This document shows, in pieces, positions 1 to 8,958 of a stretch of DNA of 64,000 nt. Source of the stretch: JAJXUB01 sp047974805 (GTDB lineage Bacteria; Actinomycetota; Actinomycetes; Actinomycetales; Dermatophilaceae); assembly GCA_047974805.1 (NCBI GenBank), contig JBKECS010000050.1, positions 1-64,000 of the forward strand, written 5' to 3'. Under the pieces are notes generated by a model. That model was not told the DNA's origin. It saw nothing but the letters and a program-made list of their open reading frames with translations, and ran no database searches. The position numbers and the translations under genes are program-made. Each line of letters opens with the position of its first letter. The stretch's first letter is position 1.

Positions 1-6
1 GGTGTC

Positions 7-810
7 ATGAGCGATCAGGAGGCGGCTGGCGCAATGGCCCGGACCGTGGGACAGGTGGCCGAGACCTTCGGGATCACCGTGCGCGCCCTGCACCACTATG
101 ACGCCATCGGGCTGCTCTCACCCAGTGACCGCTCGTATGCCGGCTACCGGCTCTACACCCCGGGCGATATGGCCCGGCTGAGCGTCATCGTCGGCTACCG
201 GCGGCTCGGAGTTGCGCTGAGCGACATCGGGCCGCTGCTGGACGCCGACGACGCCACGATCACCGATCACCTGCGACGGCAACGAGACCTTATCGGCGCC
301 CGGATCGCGGAGTTGCGCCAGCTCGCCGTCGCGTTGGACACCGCCTTGGAGGCGACCATGGATGACCAACCCGCCACGACCGATGACCTGCGTGCCCTGT
401 TCGGCGACAGCTTCGACGACTATGCCGATGAGGCTGAGCAGCGATGGGGTGAGAGTGCCGCCTGGGCGACATCCCGGCGGCGGACCGCGCGCTACAAAAA
501 GGCCGATTGGGCGGAGATCAAGGCCGAGCAGGATGCGGTCACGCAGGCATTGGCACAAGCCAAACGGGCGGGCCTGGCGCCCGAGAGCACCGAAGCAATG
601 GACGCTGCCGAGAACCATCGACAACACATCGACCGCCGCTTCTATGACCTGGCGTATGCCGTGCATCGTGGCCTGGGCGACCTCTACGTCACCGACCCCC
701 GGTTCACCGCGACGTACGAGGCCATCGAGCCGGGGCTGGCGGCATACGTTCGCGACGCCATCCATGCGAACGCGGATGCGCATGGCGGCGACGTCGGAGG
801 TCTGTCCTAG
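7..810 (+). CDS. MerR-family regulator with TipAS-like C-terminal domain
   Basis: Transcriptional regulator of the TipA type. The N-terminal part (about residues 12-80) is a MerR winged helix: VGQVAETFGITVRALHHYD followed by GLLSPSDRSYAGYRLY. A helical linker follows, and the C-terminal half (about 130-260) matches the TipAS antibiotic-binding fold (EAEQRWGES, a helical middle, YVTDPRFTATYEAI). Known family members bind thiopeptide-like drugs and activate transcription; the ligand here cannot be told. Only six bases lie upstream, so the start is uncertain and the internal Met at residue 10 (base 34) is an alternative. tmk follows on the same strand with its own -10 box overlapping the end of this gene. 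Confidence 0.85.
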   Translation: MSDQEAAGAMARTVGQVAETFGITVRALHHYDAIGLLSPSDRSYAGYRLYTPGDMARLSVIVGYRRLGVALSDIGPLLDADDATITDHLRRQRDLIGARIAELRQLAVALDTALEATMDDQPATTDDLRALFGDSFDDYADEAEQRWGESAAWATSRRRTARYKKADWAEIKAEQDAVTQALAQAKRAGLAPESTEAMDAAENHRQHIDRRFYDLAYAVHRGLGDLYVTDPRFTATYEAIEPGLAAYVRDAIHANADAHGGDVGGLS

Positions 811-819
811 GCTCTGGGC

Positions 820-1461
820 GTGACGCAGCGCGGAATCTTCATCGCCTTCGAAGGTGGCGACGGTGCCGGGAAATCCACCCAGGCACGGCTGCTCGCGCAG
901 ACGTATGCCGATGCCGGGCGTACCGTGCTGCTCACCCGCCAGCCGGGGGGCACCGAACTCGGGCAGTCCATCCGCGAGCTGGTCCTGCACGGTGACCATG
1001 TCACTCCCCGCGCGGAGGCCCTGCTCTATGCGGCGGACAAGGCGCAACACGTCGAGCAGGTCATCCGGCCCGCCCTCGCACGCGGCGAGGTCGTTATCAC
1101 CGACCGGTTCACCGACTCATCGGTGGCCTACCAGGGTGCCGGGCGACAACTCGGGGCGCGGGAGATCGCTCAGGTGCAATCCTGGGCGGTCGGCGGACTC
1201 ACCCCAGACCTGACCCTCGTCATCGACGTCACGGCGGCGGAGGGCCGCCGCCGCCGTGGTGAGGTTCACGACCGGCTCGAGGCCGAACCCGACGCCTTTC
1301 ACGAGGCGGTACGGGAACACTTCAACGCCTTGGCGTCCGCGGCGCCGCAGCGGTATGCCGTGATCGACGGCGGTCAGCCAGTCGGTCGGATCGCCGCCGC
1401 CGTCCTCGATGCGGTCCGGGCACACGACCTGCTGTCCAACGAGTCTGGCGTGGCCCGATGA
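820..1461 (+). CDS. tmk: Thymidylate kinase
   Basis: Phosphorylates dTMP to dTDP in the cytoplasm. The P-loop EGGDGAGKS sits at residues 11-19, the DR(F/Y) motif is seen as ITDRFTDSSVAYQGAGR, and the length (213 aa) is normal. The GTG start lies 6 nt after TAGGCT (808-813), which suggests a leaderless transcript. The stop overlaps the holB start (ATGA, 1458-1461), so tmk and holB should be translationally coupled. This pairing is common in actinobacteria. Confidence 0.95.
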   Translation: MTQRGIFIAFEGGDGAGKSTQARLLAQTYADAGRTVLLTRQPGGTELGQSIRELVLHGDHVTPRAEALLYAADKAQHVEQVIRPALARGEVVITDRFTDSSVAYQGAGRQLGAREIAQVQSWAVGGLTPDLTLVIDVTAAEGRRRRGEVHDRLEAEPDAFHEAVREHFNALASAAPQRYAVIDGGQPVGRIAAAVLDAVRAHDLLSNESGVAR

Positions 1462-2597
1462 GCATCTGGGATGAGGTGGTCGGGCAAGAACCAACGATCG
1501 AGGTGTTGCAGCGCGCGGTTGTCGATCCTGCCTCCGGGACGCACGCGTGGCTGTTCACCGGTCCGCCGGGTTCGGGCCGGTCGGTCGCGGCCCGAGCCTT
1601 CGCGGCTGCATTGGAGTGCCCGGACGGCGGCTGCGGGGTCTGCCGGGAGTGCCGGACCGCCTATGACGGCACGCACGCCGATGTCGACCTCGTCGCCACG
1701 GAGGGGCTGTCCATCGGGGTGAAGCAGACCCGCGAACTGGTCGAGCTAGCAGCCCGGCGCCCATCGGTGGGGGCTTGGCGGGTCATCGTCGTTGAGGATG
1801 CCGACCGGCTCGGGGAGAGCGCCGGCAACGCGCTGCTCAAGGCGATTGAGGAGCCGGTATCTCGGACCGTATGGATGCTGTGTGCGCCCAGCATCGAGGA
1901 CGTCCTGGTCACCATCCGCAGCCGCGCCCGGCACGTGCGTTTGCGCACCCCGCCGCCGGAGGCGGTGGCCGACCTGTTGGTCCGACGGGATGGCATCACG
2001 CCGGTGATGGCGTTGCACGCCGCCCGTGCCGCGCAGAGCCACATCGGTCTGGCGCGCCGGCTGGCTCGGGACGAGGGAGCCCGGATCCGCCGGCGCGACA
2101 CGCTGCGACTGGCCACGGCGATCCATTCGGCCGGTGAGGCGGTCGATGCAGCCGCTGATCTGGTGAGCATCGCCGATGAGGAGAAGGAGAAGTCGCTGAC
2201 CGAACGCAACGCGCAGGAGCGGGCACGACTGCTGGAAACGCTCGGCGCCGACCCGGGCGCGCGCACCCAGCCCCCGCATGTGCGGGCTCAACTGTCCGCC
2301 TTGGAGAGGGAGCAAAAGACCCGGGCGACCAGGTTGGGACGCGATGTCATCGATCGGTCGCTGACGGATTTGCTCTCGCTCTACCGGGACGCGCTGGTGC
2401 GGCATACCGGTTCGGGGCTGGCCCTGATCAACGAGGACAACGCCGGCCTGGTCGACGAACTGGCCCGCGCCTGGTCGCCGGAAGGGCTGCTGGGCTGCAT
2501 GGATGCGATCAGAGCGGCTCGGGAACGGATCGAGGCCAACGGCGCCCCACTGCTCATGCTCGAGGCCATGGCTTTGCAGCTTCGCCTGCCCGGGTGA
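1458..2597 (+). CDS. holB: DNA polymerase III subunit delta-prime
   Basis: Clamp-loader subunit of the replicative polymerase. The RFC-like fold is shown by WDEVVGQEPTIEVLQ, by a degenerate P-loop GPPGSGRS (residues 35-42, Arg in place of the catalytic Lys), by a four-cysteine zinc site (C54, C59, C62, C65) and by NALLKAIEEP. The lost P-loop Lys fits delta-prime, which does not hydrolyse ATP in well-studied loaders. The 379-aa length fits actinobacterial holB. It overlaps the tmk stop by 4 nt. Confidence 0.93.
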   Translation: MSIWDEVVGQEPTIEVLQRAVVDPASGTHAWLFTGPPGSGRSVAARAFAAALECPDGGCGVCRECRTAYDGTHADVDLVATEGLSIGVKQTRELVELAARRPSVGAWRVIVVEDADRLGESAGNALLKAIEEPVSRTVWMLCAPSIEDVLVTIRSRARHVRLRTPPPEAVADLLVRRDGITPVMALHAARAAQSHIGLARRLARDEGARIRRRDTLRLATAIHSAGEAVDAAADLVSIADEEKEKSLTERNAQERARLLETLGADPGARTQPPHVRAQLSALEREQKTRATRLGRDVIDRSLTDLLSLYRDALVRHTGSGLALINEDNAGLVDELARAWSPEGLLGCMDAIRAARERIEANGAPLLMLEAMALQLRLPG

Positions 2598-2639
2598 GCC
2601 GACCGCGACGCGCTCGGGTAGATGGGTTAGCGTCGCCGC

Positions 2640-4181
2640 GTGACTGTTTCGCGCTCTGCCCGGGTCGGCATGGCCATCTGCGCTGTGTTGGCCCTGGCCG
2701 CTTGTTCCGTTCCAGGGGTTGGCGGGCCGCAAACCCGGACGACGTCGGTGCCGCCCCAAACGCCGCCGCCGGGGATGGCCGGGCTGGAGAAGTTCTATCA
2801 GCAGACCTTGACCTGGAAGGACTGCAACAGCGGCGACCAGTGCACCCAGCTGCAGGTCCCGCTGGACTACGACGCCCCGTCCTCCACCGTGGTGACCCTG
2901 GCAGTGATCAAGGCCCCGGCAACGGGATCTTCGCAGGGGGCCATCCTCTACAACCCTGGGGGGCCGGGCGGCTCAGCGGTCGATTTCGTCGCCGCCGCTG
3001 CCGATCGGGTGCTCAACGCAGGGGTTCGTCGCAACTATGACCTCATCGGGATGGATCCGCGCGGGGTCGGCCACTCCGACCCGATCGAATGCCTGGACGA
3101 CAAGGGTCTCGATGCCTTCCTGGCGCAGGATCCGACGCCAGACTCTCCGGCTGAGGAACAGGACTTCGCGGCCAACTCGAAGTCGTTCGCGAGCTCGTGC
3201 AAGACCAACGCCGGTCCGTTGTTGGCTCATGTGTCCACCGAGGATGCCGCGAAGGACATGGACATCCTCCGGGCGGCCATCGGGGAGCCCAAACTCAACT
3301 ACCTGGGCGCGTCCTATGGCACCTTCCTCGGCGCGACGTATGCCGACCTCTTTCCCCAGCTGGTCGGCCGGTTCGTGCTCGACGGCGCGGTGCCGCCGGA
3401 CCTGACCAACGAACAGATCAACCTGGGGCAGGCCAAGGGCTTTGAACAGGCGACCCGGGCCTGGGCGGCCGATTGCGTGTCCAGCGGCACTTGCCCCTTG
3501 GGGACGAGCGTCGATCAGGTGGTGCAGGGCCTGCAGGACCTGTTGGTGCAGATCGATCAGAACCCGCCAACGAACACCGGGGATTCCACGGTCCCGGCCT
3601 TGACCGAGGGCTGGGCCTCGATGGGCGTGGCAGTGGCCATGTATGACCAGGGCATGTGGGGCCAGCTGGACGACGCCTTGTCCTCATTGGTGAGCAGCGG
3701 AGATGCCAGCGGTCTGATGGACTTGGCCAACGCCTACGCCGAGCGTGACCCGGACGGCACCTACGCGAACAACATCATGCAGGTCATCTATGCGGTCAAT
3801 TGTCTGGACCGCCCGGACACCGCGAGCCTCAGCGATCACCAGCGCCAGGCCGCGGAGGCGGCGAAGGTTGCTCCGACATGGGGGAAGTTCCTCATGTGGA
3901 GTTCGCTGCCGTGCGCATTTTGGCCCTATCAGGGGGACAACCCCCCACACCCGATCGCCGCGACCGGCTCCGACCTCATCGTCGTCGTCGGTACGACCCG
4001 CGACCCTGCTACGCCGTACGAGTGGGCCGTGCGCCTGAATGAGCAGCTGGCCAACTCGACGCTGGTGACCTTCGACGGAGACGGGCACACGGCATACGGG
4101 CGAAGCAACAGCTGTGTCGACCGGGCGATCGATGACTACTTCACCAAGGGCACCGCCCCGGCGCCGGATCTGCGATGCTGA
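2640..4181 (+). CDS. Secreted lipoprotein alpha/beta hydrolase (tripeptidyl aminopeptidase-like)
   Basis: Likely exported peptidase of the SlpD/SlpE or TAP type. The signal peptide ends in a lipobox LAAC with the lipidated Cys at residue 22. The alpha/beta hydrolase fold shows an oxyanion segment NPGGPGGS, RGVGHSDP, a nucleophile elbow GASYG with Ser225, an acid in GTTRDPATP and a His in DGDGHTAYG. The C-terminal TAP-like domain carries several Cys, as usual for secreted members. The GTG start is 6 nt downstream of TAGCGT (2628-2633), a leaderless arrangement. The natural substrate is unknown; release of N-terminal peptides at the cell surface is the family role. Confidence 0.85.
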   Translation: MTVSRSARVGMAICAVLALAACSVPGVGGPQTRTTSVPPQTPPPGMAGLEKFYQQTLTWKDCNSGDQCTQLQVPLDYDAPSSTVVTLAVIKAPATGSSQGAILYNPGGPGGSAVDFVAAAADRVLNAGVRRNYDLIGMDPRGVGHSDPIECLDDKGLDAFLAQDPTPDSPAEEQDFAANSKSFASSCKTNAGPLLAHVSTEDAAKDMDILRAAIGEPKLNYLGASYGTFLGATYADLFPQLVGRFVLDGAVPPDLTNEQINLGQAKGFEQATRAWAADCVSSGTCPLGTSVDQVVQGLQDLLVQIDQNPPTNTGDSTVPALTEGWASMGVAVAMYDQGMWGQLDDALSSLVSSGDASGLMDLANAYAERDPDGTYANNIMQVIYAVNCLDRPDTASLSDHQRQAAEAAKVAPTWGKFLMWSSLPCAFWPYQGDNPPHPIAATGSDLIVVVGTTRDPATPYEWAVRLNEQLANSTLVTFDGDGHTAYGRSNSCVDRAIDDYFTKGTAPAPDLRC

Positions 4182-4217
4182 GCACGGCCGAACAACAGCG
4201 ACGGAAGGGTGAGGACG

Positions 4218-4613
4218 ATGGGGCGTCCGGTTCATTTCGAGATCCAAGCCGATAACATCGAGCGGGCCAAGGCGTTCTATGCGGCGGCATTCGGTTGGAC
4301 GTTTCAGGACTACAGCGCCTTCACCGGCAGCCCCTACTGGGGCGTGGTGACCGGGGAGGAGTCCGAACCGGGCATCAACGGCGGCCTGTTGCAGCGACCC
4401 GTGCCCGCCCCCGGGCTCGGGCAGGGGACCAACGCCTGGGTGGTCACCATGGGCGTTGACGACTACGACGCCACCGAGGCGAAGATCCTGGCTGCCGGAG
4501 GTCAAGTCGCGCTCCCGAAGTTCGCCCTGCCCGGGATGGCGTGGCAGGGCTACTACCTCGATACCGAAGGCAACACCATCGGCATCCACCAACCTGATGA
4601 GAGCGCCGCCTGA
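4218..4613 (+). CDS. VOC-family protein (glyoxalase/bleomycin-resistance fold)
   Basis: Small (131 aa) vicinal-oxygen-chelate protein. It begins GRPVHFEIQADNIERAKAFYAAAFGW, typical of the single-domain group, and ends GYYLDTEGNTIGIHQ with the usual terminal His. The ATG at 4218 is chosen over GTG 4209 because GGGTGAGG lies just before it. Members often bind a metal and a small substrate or act as resistance or epimerase proteins; no specific function can be assigned. Confidence 0.8.
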   Translation: MGRPVHFEIQADNIERAKAFYAAAFGWTFQDYSAFTGSPYWGVVTGEESEPGINGGLLQRPVPAPGLGQGTNAWVVTMGVDDYDATEAKILAAGGQVALPKFALPGMAWQGYYLDTEGNTIGIHQPDESAA

Positions 4614-4798
4614 GCGTTGGCGCCGCATCAGCGTGGGGCCGCCGGGTCTGTGATCGGGCTGCGTGGAGGTTCGTTCGTGCGCCCTGGCGCCCCCTTTGAC
4701 CTCCATAGACGCGGTCGAAGGGCCCCGGATTGCCCGGGGAGGGGCGGTTGGCGCCCGTCGCGTCAACCCTGAGTTTCGGCCTGTGCCAGATGGGTCCG

Positions 4799-4804
4799 TA
4801 TACT
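4799..4804 (+). promoter_or_regulatory. Putative -10 box of the tRNA-Thr gene
   Basis: TATACT lies 28 nt before the mature tRNA 5' end. No clear -35 hexamer is seen at the usual spacing. The 185 bases between the VOC gene and this box show no coding signal. Confidence 0.5.
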
Positions 4805-4832
4805 CGTGCCTCGCGCCCCACCCGGGGTGCAC

Positions 4833-4905
4833 GCCGCCTTAGCTCAGTCGGCAGAGCGATTCACTCGTAATGAATAGGTCGTCGGTTCGATTCCGACAGG
4901 CGGCT
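4833..4905 (+). tRNA. tRNA-Thr (anticodon CGU)
   Basis: A complete cloverleaf can be drawn: acceptor stem GCCGCCU/AGGCGGC, D arm GCUC/GAGC, anticodon stem AUUCA/UGAAU with loop CUCGUAA, T arm GUCGG-UUCGAUU-CCGAC, discriminator U. CCA is not encoded. The 3' half (from 4864) is the left copy of the att repeat of the integrative element, so the element supplied the present 3' half of the gene and restored a full tRNA. Confidence 0.97.
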
Positions 4906-4906
4906 C
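4864..4906 (+). repeat. attL core, 43-bp direct repeat
   Basis: Identical to 11398-11440. It starts in the anticodon loop (CTCGTAATGA...) and runs one base past the tRNA (...GGCGGCTC). The bases on either side of the two copies differ, which fixes the repeat limits. Confidence 0.95.
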
Positions 4907-4912
4907 AGATGG

Positions 4913-4940
4913 TGCCCTCGACTCCGGTCGAGGGCATTTC
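4913..4940 (+). terminator. Rho-independent terminator after tRNA-Thr
   Basis: Perfect 10-bp stem TGCCCTCGAC/GTCGAGGGCA with a TCCG loop, followed by TTTC. It lies inside the element, which therefore brought a working terminator for the rebuilt tRNA gene. Confidence 0.75.
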
Positions 4941-5025
4941 TGCTGCTCAGGGCACGTATGCCGCCGCGCTGCTCTCTCGCTGTTGAGTTCTCAAGGGGTG
5001 TGGGGGTCGGCCATGAGTCGGCCGA

Positions 5026-5052
5026 AGTCCGTACCGAGTCCGTATGCCGCTC
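5026..5052 (+). repeat. Left subterminal arm repeat of the integrative element
   Basis: Two tandem copies of AGTCCGTA separated by a short spacer, followed by a GCCGCTC tail. 25 of 27 bases match the segment at 11285-11311 near the other end, in the same orientation. The position fits arm-type binding sites for the integrase or excisionase; this role is inferred. Confidence 0.55.
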
Positions 5053-5476
5053 AGTCGTCCTCCGCAGGCCACCCCCGATAGCGCTCCGGGCCCCGTTGGC
5101 TTCGCCGGACCCAGCCGAGCCGGAGCAGGTCGTCGAGCTGAAGCCGCACCTCCGGTTCGGTCATCCCCAGCCGGGCCGCGAGTTCCTCAACGGTGACCCA
5201 CTGCCCCCGTCGGCGCTGAACGCCAGCCTGGACCTGATCGCGATGAACCCCGCTCCCGTCGGACTTGTAGACGCGAGCGTGGTCGACGAGGTCATGGAGG
5301 TGCTTCGAGCCAGTCGCACCCTCCCAGAACCCGAGCAGGTGGTCGAGGCCGCCGCGTTGACGTGCTGCGCGGGCCAGTGCAACCGAGACAAGCCCGTTGA
5401 GGTTCTGGTCTCGATCAGCCGCCCGCAGCAGCAGCGCGGTGAGTTCCGCAAGGTCTGGGTGGACATAGTCAGTCAC
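5051..5476 (-). CDS. Hypothetical protein with a C-terminal winged-helix-like segment (element-borne)
   Basis: 141 aa, not recognised as a named family. The C-terminal third (WVTVEELAARLGMTEPEVRLQL, then LLRLGWVRRS) reads like a winged helix, so DNA binding is plausible. Start: GTG at 5476 after AAGGAGAG, overlapping the integrase stop as GTGA, so it should be coupled to int. Its 3' end abuts the left arm repeat. A role in controlling integration or excision is possible but only inferred. Confidence 0.7.
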   Translation of the reverse strand: MTDYVHPDLAELTALLLRAADRDQNLNGLVSVALARAARQRGGLDHLLGFWEGATGSKHLHDLVDHARVYKSDGSGVHRDQVQAGVQRRRGQWVTVEELAARLGMTEPEVRLQLDDLLRLGWVRRSQRGPERYRGWPAEDD

Positions 5477-6552
5477 GATGTCTCTCCTTGTCGGGTGATG
5501 CGGTCGAGCGCGTCCGCTACGGCGTCGAGCTCGGTGTCATAGAGATGCGCGTAGATGCGGGACGTCGTCGTGATCGACGAATGGCCCATCGCCTTCTGGA
5601 TGTAGCGAAGGTCAGCGCCAGCGGATCGCGCGAGGCTTCCGAACGTCCGGCGCAGGTCGTGCGGTGTGACGTCGACCAGTCCAGCCTTCGTGACCGCCGT
5701 GTCCCAACGAGTGCGGCGACGGAAGTTGCCGACCCGGTCGACTCCTCCGCCTGGAGCGGGGAATACGAGGTCGTCAGGAGCCTTCCCGTCGGCGGTTGCG
5801 GCGAGTTCGTCGAGCAGGAGACTCGGAAGGGCGACGTAGCGGCGTGATGCTCTGGATTTGGGCGGGCCGAGGTGGACCCGACCGCCTGCCTCCGTCGCCG
5901 CGGCCACAACGTGGAGCCGGCGAGTCGTGAGGTGAAGAGCGCTCACGCGGAGTGCGGCAACCTCCGACCAACGAAGGCCGGCCAAGCCCATGGTCAAGAC
6001 CTGACCGCGGCCCGCCACTCCAACAGCGTCCGCCAACGATAGAAGTTGAGCAGCGGTCAGGATCCGATCACGAGGAGGCGCCGCCGCCGGGAGGGCCACG
6101 CCTTTCGCGACGTTGTTAGCGACCAGCCGTCCAGCGACAGCGCTGTCAAGCGCCAAGGCCAGGACCCGATGAGCCATCCGGACGGTGTCGGGCCCCTTGT
6201 CCAGGTCGTTGACAAACCGCTGTACGTCCGAACTTCGCAGGCGCCCAACGGGATACGCGCCCAGAACGGGGGAGACGTTGCGCCACGCCGCCCGGTAGTT
6301 CTGTTGGGTCGTCGGCCGCCGTTGTGGCAGCTGCTCGGCGGCGTAGGTCTTCCAGATCGCTTCGAGCGTTGCCCGGCCGGCTTTCGGATCGACCCAGCTT
6401 GCCGAGCGAAGCGACTCTCTTTGGGTCGCCAGGAAGTGCTCCGCGGACCGCTTGGTGTCGAAGACCTTGGCGTGCTCACGGCCGGTCGGGTCGTAGTACC
6501 GGGCGTACCAGCGGACCCGACCTGCCTTGGTCGTGCGGCGTTCGACCGCCAC
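5473..6552 (-). CDS. int: Tyrosine site-specific integrase
   Basis: Phage-type recombinase that joins attP to the tRNA-Thr attB. An N-terminal Arm/SAM-like part (about 1-160) is followed by the catalytic domain with Arg194 (GLRWSEV), Lys232 (PKSRAS), His298 and Arg301 (HDLRR), His324 (MGHSS) and Tyr334 (SRIYAHLY): the complete active site. GTG 6552 is chosen because it lies one base past the xis stop; a longer frame to 6642 would overlap xis heavily. int sits at the attL end, next to its target, as in most tRNA-borne elements. Confidence 0.93.
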   Translation of the reverse strand: MAVERRTTKAGRVRWYARYYDPTGREHAKVFDTKRSAEHFLATQRESLRSASWVDPKAGRATLEAIWKTYAAEQLPQRRPTTQQNYRAAWRNVSPVLGAYPVGRLRSSDVQRFVNDLDKGPDTVRMAHRVLALALDSAVAGRLVANNVAKGVALPAAAPPRDRILTAAQLLSLADAVGVAGRGQVLTMGLAGLRWSEVAALRVSALHLTTRRLHVVAAATEAGGRVHLGPPKSRASRRYVALPSLLLDELAATADGKAPDDLVFPAPGGGVDRVGNFRRRTRWDTAVTKAGLVDVTPHDLRRTFGSLARSAGADLRYIQKAMGHSSITTTSRIYAHLYDTELDAVADALDRITRQGETS

Positions 6553-6553
6553 G

Positions 6554-6763
6554 TCAGGAGGCCCTGACGCGGCCGGCCTCAACCCGGCAGCGGTCGAGCC
6601 AGGCTCGGACGTCGGAGGCGGCATACCGCACATTTCGAGCACTCAACCGCCTGAATGCGGGGCCCTCGCCACGCATTCGGAGGTCTGCCAGCGTGGACGG
6701 TGCGAGCCCGAGCCAGTCGCTCACCTGCTTGGGCGTGAGAAAGGATTCCTGCTCACTGGACAC
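6554..6763 (-). CDS. xis: Excisionase / helix-turn-helix protein
   Basis: 69-aa MerR-like (HTH_17) protein: FLTPKQVSDWLGLAPSTLAD, then FRRLSARNVRY and a DVRAWLD helix. This is the standard pattern of Xis-type DNA-binding proteins, which bend attachment sites and turn the integrase toward excision. GTG start with a strong AAGGAGG. It overlaps the upstream membrane-protein gene by 11 nt and ends one base before int, so the three are one operon. Confidence 0.88.
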   Translation of the reverse strand: MSSEQESFLTPKQVSDWLGLAPSTLADLRMRGEGPAFRRLSARNVRYAASDVRAWLDRCRVEAGRVRAS

Positions 6764-7031
6764 CGAAGATCGCCTCCTTCGTGAGCTTCGCGACCGTGCT
6801 CCCGGTCTTGTCCGTCCATTCCTTGCGATAGATCACCAGGTCGGGCGCGATCTGCCATGCACCACGCGCCCAGATGCCCGGCTCTGCGACCCAGCGGTTC
6901 ACGGGCAACGTGCCGGTGCGCGGGATCGTCGGCCCAGTAGTGGCGCTCGATGGAGAGGCGAGCGCGAGGGCGACAGCCACTCCGGCCGCGAGGACGGCTC
7001 CGAGGACGAAGGCCATGATGTTGCGGAACAT
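6753..7031 (-). CDS. Small membrane or exported protein of the element
   Basis: 92 aa with one hydrophobic N-terminal segment (FRNIMAFVLGAVLAAGVAVA) that could be a signal peptide or anchor; the rest is soluble (YRKEWTDKTG, STVAKLTKEAIFG). No family recognised. ATG at 7031 is preceded by GGAAAGGA. It lies between the translocase and xis, and a transfer-related role is only a guess from position. Confidence 0.65.
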   Translation of the reverse strand: MFRNIMAFVLGAVLAAGVAVALALASPSSATTGPTIPRTGTLPVNRWVAEPGIWARGAWQIAPDLVIYRKEWTDKTGSTVAKLTKEAIFGVQ

Positions 7032-7043
7032 GAGTTTCCTTTC

Positions 7044-8414
7044 CTAGATGGGGATTTCACTGTGGTGATCGCGTCGCCAGGCCATGGCTTGCTCGACGTG
7101 ATCGCGGTAGGTGGCGTAGTCGAGGTGGTCCCCGCGGAATCGAGCGAGGGGCTGTCCAGGTGTCTGGAAGTAGCCCTCGCCCGGGGCAAGGTCCTCGTTT
7201 GACGCGGCAATCTCGGGTGTCGAAGGAAGCACCATCCGCCAACCGTCGGCAGATTCGAGCCGGAACACGACCCTTGTGCTGATTTGGTCGCGGCGGTACC
7301 CGCCGAGCACGTCGGCGTCGGCCCTTTGCGCGGCCAGCATGACGACGATCGCCGCCTTGAGCCCTTCGGCAAGCAGCCGTTGCACGTACAGCTCGGCCCG
7401 GGTCCGCAGTCGCTCGTTCGGCTTACGGGCCGCCGAGGTGTCATCGGCCGAGCACGCCGCGAGGAACGCCGGGTACTCCTCGAGGACGACCATGACAGCC
7501 GGCATCTGTGCAGTTGGTTCGCGGATTGCGTCGAGGCGTGACGAGCGCAGGTGCACGAGCCGATCTGCAAGTGTCACGTTGACGAGATGTGCCAGGACGT
7601 CCACCGCGTGCGCGAGTGACTCGCGTTCGGTGCCGAGCGATATGAGGTGCTCATCGGGGCCCTCTGCAAACGGCGCCAACAGCAGGCCGGTCGGGTCGAT
7701 ACCGCAGACCAGAACGTCAGGCATTGCCGCGAGCTGAGTGATGCACACCTGAAGTGACACGGACTTGCCCGAACGGGTCCCGCCCACGAAGAGTGAGTGG
7801 GATGCGGGGGAGAGCGGGGACCACGTCACCTGCTGCCCCGACTCGTCGCGGCCGAGCGCGAGACCATCGGCGATTGCCGCCGTCCCGGGTGTCGGCGTGC
7901 TCGCCTCGCGAGCCAGAGCAAGTGGCTGATCCCACCGCCAGATGAAGGCAACTAGCGACGGGCGGATGGGCCGGATGTCCAGACGTGGTGCGTCGAAGAA
8001 GGCTGCGAGAGCTGCTCGTTCACGCTCGACGTCGGCGAAGGTGACGCCGAGCGGCAGCGTCCACTGGGCGTGGACCGCCGCGCCGACGCTCGTGATCCGG
8101 AGCGGTGACGTCGGGGCGCGGAGGGAGCCGAGCCCGACAGCAGCTACCTCGGAAGCCCATCCGTGCTTGCCCCAGCGGCGGACGCGGAGGGAGCGCAGCC
8201 ACGGTGTGGCGCGGCACCAAGGCTCGAACCACAGTGACCGCGTGCCGAGCACGAGCAGCGCTAGCGATCCTCCGAGCAGCATCCATGGAAGCGCGGGGAA
8301 TGTCAGCGCCGTGAGCAGTGCCATCGCGAGGGCTGGGAGCACCCTCCGACCAGAGGCGCGAGCCCAAGCGAGCACCGCCCCCGGTGTGAGGAACGCGATG
8401 ACGGCGAGCATCAC
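7044..8414 (-). CDS. FtsK/SpoIIIE-type DNA translocase (conjugal transfer protein)
   Basis: 456-aa Tra protein of the single-protein, double-stranded DNA transfer systems of actinobacteria. Two hydrophobic segments lie at the N-terminus (about residues 2-20 and 25-57). The ATPase domain has Walker A GGTRSGKS (211-218) and Walker B VMVVLEEY (307-314). Family members form hexameric pumps at the membrane and recognise short clt repeats. It starts GTG/ATG at 8414/8411, overlapping the stop of the upstream gene (GTGATGA). Confidence 0.88.
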   Translation of the reverse strand: MMLAVIAFLTPGAVLAWARASGRRVLPALAMALLTALTFPALPWMLLGGSLALLVLGTRSLWFEPWCRATPWLRSLRVRRWGKHGWASEVAAVGLGSLRAPTSPLRITSVGAAVHAQWTLPLGVTFADVERERAALAAFFDAPRLDIRPIRPSLVAFIWRWDQPLALAREASTPTPGTAAIADGLALGRDESGQQVTWSPLSPASHSLFVGGTRSGKSVSLQVCITQLAAMPDVLVCGIDPTGLLLAPFAEGPDEHLISLGTERESLAHAVDVLAHLVNVTLADRLVHLRSSRLDAIREPTAQMPAVMVVLEEYPAFLAACSADDTSAARKPNERLRTRAELYVQRLLAEGLKAAIVVMLAAQRADADVLGGYRRDQISTRVVFRLESADGWRMVLPSTPEIAASNEDLAPGEGYFQTPGQPLARFRGDHLDYATYRDHVEQAMAWRRDHHSEIPI

Positions 8415-8818
8415 GCTGCGCCCTTGTTCTCGGACGCAGCGCGTACCTGCTCAACGGCCGACGCGTCCCAGTAGACGTTCTCCGTGACGCCGACGATGCG
8501 GGCATCCCGTCCCGACCCCTGGCGCTGGACGCGGGTCGAGACCGTGACCCGCAGGTCCTTGAAGCGGACGGGACCAGGAGCCAGCACGGGCTGCTGCGGG
8601 GCCGGCACCTGAACCGTGTAGACCTCCGTGCGTGCCCGGCCGAACTCCTCGACCAGTCGCAACGCCTCAACGACCCAGAGCAGGACGCCGTTGTCGTCGA
8701 CGGCTTGCGGCCGCGGCTGACCCGGACCGACGTTGGTGCTGAAGTCCAGGCGCGGCCCGACGACGCCCGTGCAGTTGTGCAGCCCCTCGAACAGGGCGCG
8801 ATCTGCGGTGAAGTTCAC
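8411..8818 (-). CDS. Hypothetical element protein, first gene of the transfer-integration operon
   Basis: 135 aa, mostly beta-rich, no recognised domain. The start GTG 8818 is preferred to ATG 8824 because AAGGAG directly abuts the ATG but is 6 nt from the GTG. It overlaps the translocase start and so opens the run unknown-tra-membrane-xis-int-unknown. A similarly placed protein is common before Tra genes in AICEs, which supports a transfer accessory role without proving it. Confidence 0.65.
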   Translation of the reverse strand: MNFTADRALFEGLHNCTGVVGPRLDFSTNVGPGQPRPQAVDDNGVLLWVVEALRLVEEFGRARTEVYTVQVPAPQQPVLAPGPVRFKDLRVTVSTRVQRQGSGRDARIVGVTENVYWDASAVEQVRAASENKGAA

Positions 8819-8958
8819 CCTCATCTCCTTCGATTAGGACGGCCTAGGTGGTCCGTCTCCCTAGAGGAAGGTGCGAGGAACTGCCGTTCTGTGACCTCCT
8901 CGTCACTGACCTCTGTCGGCCGGATGGATCGGCGCGACAGAACCAGTGAACCAGAATC